Source: Mycolicibacterium wolinskyi
GTDB taxonomy: Bacteria > Actinomycetota > Actinomycetes > Mycobacteriales > Mycobacteriaceae
Direction of reading: 5' to 3'
DNA: 64,000 nucleotides
NCBI RefSeq assembly: GCF_002101965.1
Contig: NZ_LQQA01000030.1
Span: 712,691 to 776,690, forward strand
Below are positions 57,663 to 64,000 of the stretch, piece by piece; within the stretch, counting starts at the first letter, position 1, and each line of letters starts with the position of its first letter. The notes beneath the pieces were generated by a model. It was not told the DNA's origin, did not search any database, and was given only the letters and a program-made list of their open reading frames with translations. The position numbers and the translations under genes were made by a program.

Positions 57663-57741
57663 ATGCCATTGTAGCTGGTCGGGGTGATCACGCTGATTTG
57701 CCGGCACGTCGGCACGCCCCGCGGCGTCTAAAGTTGGCCCC

Positions 57742-58440
57742 ATGAACGCGTCGCAGCCTGCCGCAGAACAGATCGTCGAATCGGTCACCACGGGCGTGAC
57801 GGCCGACCATCCTGGCGTCAACGAGCTGTTCGCGGTGCTCGCGTACGGAGAGGTCGCGGCGTTCTACCGGCTCACCGAGGAGGCGCGGATGGCGCCCAAT
57901 CTGCGCGGCCGGATCAACATGGCCAGCATGGCTGCTGCCGAGATGGGCCACTACGAGCTGTTGCGAGATGCGTTGGAGCGCAGGGGAGTTGATGTCGTCC
58001 CGGCGATGACGCGCTACGCCTCGGCGCTGGAGAACTACCACCGGATGACGACGCCGAGCACGTGGCTGGAGGCGTTGGTGAAGACCTACATCGGTGACGC
58101 GCTGGCAGCCGACTTCTATCTGGAGATCGCCGACGCGCTGCCCGACGAGGTGGCTTCGGTGGTGCGTGCGGTGCTGGCCGAGACCGGTCACTCGCAGTTC
58201 GTCGTCGCCGAGGTGCAGGCCGCGGTGACGGCCAGCGATCGCCAGCGGCACCGGCTCGCGCTGTGGGCGCGCCGGCTGCTGGGCGAGGCCGTCACCCAGG
58301 CCCAGTTCGTGCTCGCCGATCATGACGAGCTCGTCGACCTCGTCATGTCGAGCGGCGAGGGGCTGACGCAGCTGGCCGAGTTCTTCGGCCGGCTGCAGAA
58401 CACCCACCACAACCGCATGCAGGAGCTCGGCCTGGCGTGA
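57742..58440 (+). CDS. Ferritin-like diiron protein (MiaE-like, Rv3210c-like)
   Basis: A 232-residue four-helix-bundle protein. The two iron-binding helix pairs are visible: EVAAFYRLTEEA with AAAEMGHYELL, and YIGDALAADFY with AETGHSQF, each carrying an E-x-x-H. Such proteins hydroxylate modified tRNA (MiaE) or act as oxidases. The mycobacterial member is uncharacterised. A -10 TAAAGT (57729-57734) lies 7 bases ahead of ATG 57742, so the mRNA is likely leaderless. Confidence 0.83.
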   Translation: MNASQPAAEQIVESVTTGVTADHPGVNELFAVLAYGEVAAFYRLTEEARMAPNLRGRINMASMAAAEMGHYELLRDALERRGVDVVPAMTRYASALENYHRMTTPSTWLEALVKTYIGDALAADFYLEIADALPDEVASVVRAVLAETGHSQFVVAEVQAAVTASDRQRHRLALWARRLLGEAVTQAQFVLADHDELVDLVMSSGEGLTQLAEFFGRLQNTHHNRMQELGLA

Positions 58441-58449
58441 TCGCCCGCG

Positions 58450-59244
58450 CTACTGCGTGCAGGTGGCGATCATGCTGTTGTTGGCCTGCTGCACCAGCAC
58501 GGCGCCTGCGGCGTCGGTGATCGCGCAGTTGAGCTGACCGGCCACGCTCGTCGCGGTCACCGACTTGAGCTGCACACCCGGGTTGAGCACCACGGTCTTG
58601 GTCCACGGCAGCGCCACGTTGATGTCGGTCTGCAGCGCGCCCTGCGCGTCGGTGTAGACGATCGTCACCAGGTCGATCAGCTGGCGGTTGCCGGTCACCG
58701 TGTAGGTGATGGTGCGCGGGTCCGGTGGCGGCGGCGCGGCCTCGGCGGGCGGTGCGGCCGGTGCGGGTGCGGCGGTCGCCGTCGGCGCCGGCGCGCTCGG
58801 CGTCACCGTCGTCACGGTCTCGGGCGACAGCGGTCCGGTGGGTGCCGCGCGCGGCGGAACGGGCTTCGACGTCGCATCCTGCGGCGCGGTGGTCGCGGGC
58901 TGGCTGGTCTGCGGCGGTGCGGCCACGGTGGCCGACACCGAACCGCTGTCTCCGCCGCCGAGGATGACGACCGTGCAGATCACCGCCACGAGCAGGATCG
59001 CGCCGGCCACCCCGGCGACCCAGATCCAGCGCCGGTCGATCGACTCTTCGTAGAACTCGATGTCGTCGTCGTCAACGAAGTCGTCGTAGTTCTCGTAGTC
59101 ACCTGCGTAGGCGCCGTAGTCGCTGCCGACGTAACCGGGGGAGCCCGGGTACGAGGTGTGCTCGCGGTAGCTTCCCGGCCCCTGCGGGCGTTCCCCGAAG
59201 CGTTCGGTCGGCGCGGTGTCATACGGCGAATAAGGCCTGGTCAT
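58450..59244 (-). CDS. Single-pass MmpS-like protein (Rv3209-like)
   Basis: A 264-residue protein. Residues 1-72 are a Tyr/Asp/Gly-rich cytosolic region, 73-93 a membrane helix (WIWVAGVAGAILLVAVICTV), 100-170 a Thr/Pro/Ala-rich linker, and about 175-264 a beta-sandwich like that of MmpS proteins (ITYTVTGNRQLIDLVTIVYT; PWTKTVVLNPGVQLKSV), with two Cys able to pair. There is no MmpL partner gene nearby, and the longer N terminus differs from classical MmpS. It is probably an envelope protein of unknown task. Confidence 0.82.
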   Translation of the reverse strand: MTRPYSPYDTAPTERFGERPQGPGSYREHTSYPGSPGYVGSDYGAYAGDYENYDDFVDDDDIEFYEESIDRRWIWVAGVAGAILLVAVICTVVILGGGDSGSVSATVAAPPQTSQPATTAPQDATSKPVPPRAAPTGPLSPETVTTVTPSAPAPTATAAPAPAAPPAEAAPPPPDPRTITYTVTGNRQLIDLVTIVYTDAQGALQTDINVALPWTKTVVLNPGVQLKSVTATSVAGQLNCAITDAAGAVLVQQANNSMIATCTQ

Positions 59245-59486
59245 GCGGCTATCCCAGTCGTCTCGTCCAATATCGCTGCTGATGCTATCGAGGCTGATGT
59301 GACAGATGAGGTTGAGCGCGGCGCGTGTCGATCACGGTCCGGACTCGGTTCGGTCGCCGAACATCACTGCCATATCGCGCGGCTTCGCTCACCGCGAACC
59401 GCCTGCGGCGGCAACTCACCGCGTCCGTCCACTAGCCTGCTGATGGACACGAAGTCCAAGAAGAGAGATAGAGAAGGGGTTCCAGC

Positions 59487-59738
59487 GTGGAGGTCAAGAT
59501 CGGTGTCACGGACAGCCCGCGTGAGCTGACCTTCAACAGTGCGCAGACACCCAGCGAGGTGGAGCAGCTGGTCACCGACGCACTCGGCCAGGGTTCGGGT
59601 GTGCTCGCGCTGACCGACGAGAAGGGCCGTCGTTTCCTGGTGCAGACCGCCAGGATCGCCTATGTCGAGATCGGTGCCGCCGATGTGCGGCGGGTCGGAT
59701 TCGGTATCGGCTCGGAGCCGGCCGGGGCTTCCGTCTGA
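59487..59738 (+). CDS. DUF3107 protein (TB9.4-like, Rv3208A)
   Basis: An 83-residue small cytosolic protein with a GTG start (VEVKIGVTDSPRELTFNSAQ). DUF3107 proteins are ATP/nucleotide-neutral small actinobacterial proteins of unknown function; the M. tuberculosis one is the abundant antigen TB9.4. The strand-helix pattern and length match. It converges on fasR with a 4-base gap. Confidence 0.88.
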   Translation: MEVKIGVTDSPRELTFNSAQTPSEVEQLVTDALGQGSGVLALTDEKGRRFLVQTARIAYVEIGAADVRRVGFGIGSEPAGASV

Positions 59739-59742
59739 GGTT

Positions 59743-60402
59743 CTAGGAGCGCGTGAGCGGCACGTGTGACAGTCCGCCCCAGGCGAACTGCACCGTGCCC
59801 TCAACGGCCGCATCCTTGTCGATCGGCCGCTCGTTGTTCAGCCAGTAGCGCGCCGAGTCGACGCTGATGGCAACCAGGCCGACCGCGATCATCCGGGCCC
59901 GATGGGCCTCGAGTCCCGAGTCACGGCTGATCAGGTCGAACACCGCATCGGTGCACGCTTCGGTGGCCACCTTCACCTGCGAGGCGACCTGCGGTTCGGT
60001 CACATAGTCGTTCTCGAAGATCAGCCGGTAGCCCTGGCTGTCATGTTCGATGAAATCGAAGAACGCCTCCACCGCGGCGCGAAGCCGTTGCCGGTTGTCG
60101 GTCGTGGTGCGCAGCGCCTGGCGCACGCCCGAGACCAGATTGTCGACGTGGCGTTGCAGCACGGCCAGGTAGAGCTCGAGCTTCGATGAAAAGTGTTGGT
60201 ACAGAACAGGCTTGCTGACGCCCGCGCGTTCGGCGATCTCGTCCATGCCGGCCGCGTGGTACCCGCGGTCGACGAAAACCTCGCTCGCGGCGACCAGAAG
60301 CTGCCCCCGTCGTTCGTCGCGGGGCAGCCGGTTTCCACGTCGTCCACCACCGGTCGCCGGTTTCTCACCTCTCTTCTCGGCGGTGTTGGCGAGATCGCTC
60401 AT
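59743..60402 (-). CDS. fasR: TetR-family FasR, activator of fatty acid synthase I genes
   Basis: A 219-residue TetR regulator equal to Rv3208. The DNA-binding domain is at residues about 25-80 (RRGQLLVAASEVFVDRGYHA, GVSKPVLYQHFSSKLEL), and a hydrophobic ligand tunnel domain follows. In mycobacteria FasR activates fas-acpS and is released by long-chain acyl-CoAs. Its target promoter is not in this window. Start ATG 60402 (MSDLANTAEK) is used; earlier codons are unconserved. Sitting a few genes from desA3, it hints that acyl-chain control was once a local theme, though there is no evidence they interact. Confidence 0.92.
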   Translation of the reverse strand: MSDLANTAEKRGEKPATGGGRRGNRLPRDERRGQLLVAASEVFVDRGYHAAGMDEIAERAGVSKPVLYQHFSSKLELYLAVLQRHVDNLVSGVRQALRTTTDNRQRLRAAVEAFFDFIEHDSQGYRLIFENDYVTEPQVASQVKVATEACTDAVFDLISRDSGLEAHRARMIAVGLVAISVDSARYWLNNERPIDKDAAVEGTVQFAWGGLSHVPLTRS

Positions 60403-60620
60403 CAAGTCCTCAATCTGTATTGCTCTGGCGCACTTGGACATGTTCGTCCAGGCGGCTCATCGCAACGACATTACTACCGTTGCGCCATACGTTGCGAAAT
60501 GCCGGCGCCCAACCGCGCTGCGCGGGCGCGCGGCGACCGTTGTTTCGAATTGGCAGCGGCGTGGTTACGGACCAGATGCACAGGCGACAGATCCTCAGGT
60601 GGCTATGCCATCCTGGTTCG

Positions 60621-61658
60621 GTGACCTACGACCCGGGACATCGCGGGGGTGGCCGTGTCCCGGCGCTGCGCAACGAATGGCGGGAGCCGCTGCGCGCACA
60701 ACGCGATCCGCTCGCGGTGGACTCGGGCCGCCCGCGGTCCAACCGCGACGAGCACCAGCACTGGCGCAAGCAGACGTGGATCGGGCGCTTCGTCTCCACC
60801 TACGGCTGGCGCGCCTACGCCCTCCCGGTGCTCATCGTGCTGACCGTGGTGGTCGTGTACCAGACGATCACGGGCACCAGTAGCTCGTCGCCCGCCCATG
60901 AGGCCGAAGGCCCCGTGCAGGGCCCACCGACCATCGACGCTGCCAGCACCGCGATCATCGGCGCCCCGCCCAAAGGCCTGACCCAGTTCGACGCCAACCT
61001 GCCCACCGGGATCCTGCCTGCGGGCGGGCCGTTCACCGAGGCAGGCGCCAGGACGTGGCACATCGTGCCGGGCACGACGCCGAAGGTGGGCGAGGGCACG
61101 ACGAAGTCGTTCACTTACACCGTCGAGGTCGAGGACGGTCTGGACACCACGACCTTCGGCGGTGACGAAGGCTTCGCGCGGATGGTCAGCGAGACGCTGG
61201 CCAACCCCAAGAGCTGGACGCACAATGGCCTGTTCGCGTTCACTCGCATCGACGCCGGCAGCGGGATCGAGCCCGATTTCCGGGTGTCGCTGACCTCGCC
61301 CATCACGGTGCGCGAGGGCTGCGGTTACGACATCCAACTGGAGGCGTCCTGCTACAACCCGTCCTTCGACGGCAACCAGCCGCGGGTGTTCGTCAATGAG
61401 GCCCGCTGGGTGCGTGGCGCGGTGCCCTTCCAGGGTGACATCGGCTCCTACCGGCAATACCTCATCAACCACGAGGTCGGTCATGCCATCGGCTACCAGC
61501 GGCACGAGGCGTGTGCCGCGAACGGAGAGCTCGCGCCGATCATGATGCAGCAGACGTTTTCGACGTCCAACAACGACGCGGCGAAGTTCGACCCGGAAAC
61601 CGTCCAGGCGGACGGGTTGACGTGCCGCTTCAATCCCTGGCCATACCCCATCGCCTAG
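60621..61658 (+). CDS. DUF3152 zinc-metallopeptidase-like membrane protein (Rv3207c-like)
   Basis: A 345-residue protein: a charged cytosolic N terminus (1-68), one membrane segment at about 72-93 (ALPVLIVLTVVVVYQTITG), and an external domain with a gluzincin-type H-E-x-x-H (NHEVGHAIGYQRHEAC) whose third ligand may be the downstream His or Cys. GTG 60621 (VTYDPGHRGGG) is chosen by family start. Proteolytic activity of the family is not established, but the zinc motif is intact. It is followed by moeZ on the same strand after 107 bases. Confidence 0.85.
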   Translation: MTYDPGHRGGGRVPALRNEWREPLRAQRDPLAVDSGRPRSNRDEHQHWRKQTWIGRFVSTYGWRAYALPVLIVLTVVVVYQTITGTSSSSPAHEAEGPVQGPPTIDAASTAIIGAPPKGLTQFDANLPTGILPAGGPFTEAGARTWHIVPGTTPKVGEGTTKSFTYTVEVEDGLDTTTFGGDEGFARMVSETLANPKSWTHNGLFAFTRIDAGSGIEPDFRVSLTSPITVREGCGYDIQLEASCYNPSFDGNQPRVFVNEARWVRGAVPFQGDIGSYRQYLINHEVGHAIGYQRHEACAANGELAPIMMQQTFSTSNNDAAKFDPETVQADGLTCRFNPWPYPIA

Positions 61659-61765
61659 CGGGCGTGCGCGCGGCTGCCGGAGTACGGGAAGTATGGCGGC
61701 CGGATTACCGTTGTGGTTACGAGCACCTGGGATCATGTAGTGACCACAAACTGAGGAGACGTGCG

Positions 61766-62956
61766 GTGTCCGCGAATTTGGATGTGTCGTTACCGCCGCT
61801 GGTTGAGCCGGCTGCCGAGCTGACCCGGGAAGAGGTGACCCGCTACAGCCGGCACCTGATCATCCCGGACGTCGGTGTGGACGGCCAGAAGCGGCTCAAG
61901 AACGCCAAGGTGCTGGTGATCGGTGCGGGCGGGCTCGGATCGCCCGCGTTGCTCTACCTGGCCGCGGCCGGGGTGGGCACTATCGGCATCGTCGAGTTCG
62001 ACGTCGTCGACGAATCGAATCTGCAGCGCCAGATCATCCACGGCCAGTCCGACGTCGGGAAGTCCAAGGCGCAGAGCGCCAAGGAGTCGATCAACGAGAT
62101 CAACCCGCTGGTGCGGGTCAATCTGCACGAGTTCCGGTTGGAGCCCGACAACGCCGTCGAACTGTTCAGCCAGTACGACCTGATCTTGGACGGCACCGAC
62201 AACTTCGCGACCCGCTACCTGGTGAACGATGCCGCGGTGCTGGCAGGCAAGCCGTACGTGTGGGGTTCGATTTACCGGTTCGAGGGCCAGGTCTCGGTGT
62301 TCTGGGAGGACGCGCCCGACGGACTGGGTCTCAACTACCGCGATCTCTACCCCGAGCCGCCGCCCCCCGGCATGGTGCCGTCGTGCGCCGAGGGCGGCGT
62401 GCTGGGCATCCTGTGCGCATCGATCGCCTCTGTCATGGGCACCGAGGCCATCAAGCTCATCACCGGCATCGGGGAGCCGCTGCTGGGCCGGCTGATGGTC
62501 TACGACGCACTGGAGATGTCCTACCGCACCATCCGTATCCGCAAGGATCCGGCGACGCCGAAGATCACCGAGCTGATCGACTACGAGGCATTCTGCGGTG
62601 TGGTGTCGGACGAGGCGGCGGCCGCTGCGGCCGACTCGACGATCACGCCGCGCGAACTCCGGGAGCTGCTGGACTCCGGAAAGCCGTTGTCACTGATCGA
62701 TGTCCGCGAGCCCGTCGAGTGGGACATCAATCACATCCAGGGTGCCGAGCTGATCCCGAAGCCGTCGTTCGAATCGGGCGACGCACTCGCCAAACTCCAG
62801 GTGGACCGCACCCCGGTGCTGTACTGCAAGACCGGTGTCCGGTCGGCTGAGGTGCTGGCCATCGTCAAGAAGGCCGGATTCTCCGACGCGGTGCATCTGC
62901 AGGGCGGCATTGTGGCGTGGGCCAAGCAGCTCGAGCCCGACATGGTCATGTACTGA
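61766..62956 (+). CDS. moeZ: MoeZ: E1-like adenylyltransferase with rhodanese domain
   Basis: A 396-residue enzyme equal to Rv3206c. Residues about 20-265 are a ThiF/MoeB fold (VLVIGAGGLGSPALLYLAAA, NLQRQIIHGQSDVGKSKA, DGTDNFATRYLVND), and residues about 290-396 are a rhodanese with active-site Cys in LYCKTGVRSAEV. It adenylates sulfur-carrier proteins (CysO, MoaD, ThiS-like) and delivers sulfur for molybdopterin and cysteine synthesis. GTG 61766 is preceded by GAGGAG. Confidence 0.94.
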   Translation: MSANLDVSLPPLVEPAAELTREEVTRYSRHLIIPDVGVDGQKRLKNAKVLVIGAGGLGSPALLYLAAAGVGTIGIVEFDVVDESNLQRQIIHGQSDVGKSKAQSAKESINEINPLVRVNLHEFRLEPDNAVELFSQYDLILDGTDNFATRYLVNDAAVLAGKPYVWGSIYRFEGQVSVFWEDAPDGLGLNYRDLYPEPPPPGMVPSCAEGGVLGILCASIASVMGTEAIKLITGIGEPLLGRLMVYDALEMSYRTIRIRKDPATPKITELIDYEAFCGVVSDEAAAAAADSTITPRELRELLDSGKPLSLIDVREPVEWDINHIQGAELIPKPSFESGDALAKLQVDRTPVLYCKTGVRSAEVLAIVKKAGFSDAVHLQGGIVAWAKQLEPDMVMY

Positions 62957-62992
62957 CGGCCGGTTTGCGGGCTCACACCTTAGGCTGAGCTT

Positions 62993-63847
62993 GTGACTGT
63001 GGAACGCCCGCCGGAACATGTGCTGGCGGCGTTCGGCCTTGCCGGGGTGCGCCCGGTACCGCTCGGCTCTAGCTGGGAGGGTGGCTGGCGCTGCGGCGAA
63101 GTTGTGCTGTCGATGGTTGCCGACCACGCCAGGGCGGCGTGGTCGGCCAAGGTCCGCGAAACCTTGTTCGTCGACGGAGTCCGGCTCGCCCGGCCGGTGC
63201 GCTCGACTGACGGCAGGTACGTGGTCGCCGGTTGGCGGGCCGACACCTACGTCGCCGGCACGCCCGAACCCCGCCATGACGAAGTGGTCTCGGCCGCGGT
63301 GCGATTGCACGAGGCCACCGCCAAACTCGAACGGCCCCGCTTCCTGACGCAGCCGCCGGTCGCGCCGTGGGCCGATGTCGACGTGTTCATCGCCGCCGAC
63401 CGCGCGGCATGGGAAGACCGTCCGTTGCATTCGTTGCCGCCCGGCGCCAGGGTGTCGCCCGGCTCGGCCGACGGTCAACGCTCCGTCGAACTGATCAATC
63501 AGCTCGCCGGACTGCGCAGGCCGACCAAGAGCGCCAGTCAGCTGGTGCACGGAGATCTCTACGGCACAGTGCTTTTCGCTGGCACGGCGGCTCCTGGCAT
63601 CACCGACATCACCCCGTACTGGCGCCCCGCGCCGTGGGCCGCTGGCGTCGTCGTGGTCGATGCGCTGTCCTGGGGCGATGCCGACGACGGACTCATCGAG
63701 CGGTGGGAATCGCTGCCGGAATGGCCGCAGATGCTGTTGCGGGCGTTGATGTTCCGGCTCGCCGTTCACGCCCTGCATCCCCGCTCCACCGCGGCGGCCT
63801 TTCCCGGGCTCGCCAGGACGGCGTCGCTGGTTCGGCTGGTGCTCTGA
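62993..63847 (+). CDS. TIGR02569 family protein (APH-like fold, Rv3205c-like)
   Basis: A 284-residue protein with an aminoglycoside phosphotransferase/kinase-like fold: GSSWEGGWRCGEVVL at the nucleotide-binding end and HGDLYGTVLF as the catalytic-loop equivalent (HGD in place of H-x-D-x3-N). ITPYWRP and the C-terminal ALMFRLAVHALHP match the family. The phosphotransfer activity is uncertain because the catalytic Asn is replaced. GTG 62993, 37 bases after moeZ, suggests an operon. Confidence 0.85.
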   Translation: MTVERPPEHVLAAFGLAGVRPVPLGSSWEGGWRCGEVVLSMVADHARAAWSAKVRETLFVDGVRLARPVRSTDGRYVVAGWRADTYVAGTPEPRHDEVVSAAVRLHEATAKLERPRFLTQPPVAPWADVDVFIAADRAAWEDRPLHSLPPGARVSPGSADGQRSVELINQLAGLRRPTKSASQLVHGDLYGTVLFAGTAAPGITDITPYWRPAPWAAGVVVVDALSWGDADDGLIERWESLPEWPQMLLRALMFRLAVHALHPRSTAAAFPGLARTASLVRLVL

Positions 63848-63931
63848 CTTTTCCCGGCTGCCAATTGTCCGGTGGCGGAGCCGTGTCTGATGTGCGGTTG
63901 TGCGGTTTCATCCGCGACTCGCGGCTTGGAT

Positions 63932-64000
63932 TCAAGCGGTGGCTGCAACGAATGTGGACGGGTCTGACAGTAGTCGGTGGAGTTCTTCGGCGGGGGTGCG
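63932..64000 (-). CDS. Possible 3' end of a leftward gene running off the window
   Basis: The minus strand at the right end gives 22 residues in an open frame (RTPAEELHRLLSDPSTFVAA and two more), ending TGA 63934-63932. It could be the tail of the next gene. The third-position GC content is only moderate, and the stretch is too short to identify. The 84 bases between this and the preceding gene show nothing clear. Confidence 0.3.
   Translation of the reverse strand, partial: RTPAEELHRLLSDPSTFVAATA

Noticed and set aside
1..64000. tRNA, rRNA, prophage, insertion sequence or integrase genes
   Set aside because: No tRNA cloverleaf, rRNA stretch, transposase, integrase or terminal inverted repeat flanking a mobile gene was noticed on either strand.

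Overview
The window is high-GC chromosomal DNA from a fast-growing mycobacterium of the Mycobacterium (Mycolicibacterium) smegmatis type. The main reason is gene order. From left to right I recognise the counterparts of the M. tuberculosis block running from Rv3231c down to Rv3205c: DUF6912 protein, ferredoxin reductase, desA3, rsgA, aroA, SRAP protein, an Rv3224-like SDR, Cys-tRNA(Pro) deacylase, sigH, its zinc anti-sigma factor, the biotin/lipoyl protein TB7.3, pdtaS, whiB1, diacylglycerol kinase, the Rv3217c-like membrane protein, a GNAT, isochorismate synthase, gpm2, a ParA-like ATPase, a beta-propeller protein, rhlE, a ferritin-like protein, an MmpS-like protein, DUF3107, fasR, a DUF3152 protease, moeZ and a TIGR02569 protein. 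GTG and TTG starts, 4-base ATGA overlaps and leaderless-type promoters are frequent.

Region 1 (0-17 kb) holds fatty-acid desaturation (reductase plus desaturase, each behind the same palindromic operator) followed by a TetR gene, then a lipoprotein, a PASTA-like secreted protein, a TIGR00027 methyltransferase, rsgA/aroA, the DNA-protein crosslink sensor SRAP, a DUF7059 methyltransferase, an unusual HNH (DUF222)-methyltransferase fusion, a DoxX-like membrane protein, a double-GNAT protein and an SDR.

Region 2 (16.5-32.4 kb) is an aromatic catabolism block lying between genes that are neighbours in M. tuberculosis. LysR/pcaF-pcaD-pcaI-pcaJ encode the lower beta-ketoadipate pathway. benA-benB-benCD (with a fused FCD domain) convert benzoate to catechol. 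LysR-catB-catA-catC take catechol to the enol-lactone. PcaD then serves both branches; no separate catD is visible. A large LAL-type LuxR regulator and a small beta-barrel-like protein lie between.

Region 3 (32.4-37.8 kb) is the redox and signalling core: ybaK, sigH-rsrA, ribosomal protein bL37 (24 aa), TB7.3, pdtaS, whiB1, diacylglycerol kinase.

Region 4 (37.8-47.3 kb) is a second inserted catabolic block: pcaH-pcaG-pcaB-pcaC with a divergent IclR regulator, then an MHS transporter, a shikimate/quinate-type dehydrogenase, a TetR, a two-domain 3-dehydroshikimate dehydratase and AroQ. Together these can import shikimate or quinate, make protocatechuate, cleave it and hand the product to the lower pathway in region 2. 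pcaB appears broken by a single-base indel in this sequence.

Region 5 (47.3-64 kb) returns to core genes, with an inserted XRE regulator/ilvD divergent pair and a striking MerR-PP2C phosphatase fusion behind a MerR-type promoter. A small frameshifted gene lies upstream of rhlE.

No tRNA, rRNA, CRISPR array, insertion sequence or prophage was seen. Notable non-coding structure includes three copies of a TGTCACGCT-type hairpin repeat, a compound hairpin between catB and catA, and several palindromes between divergent genes.
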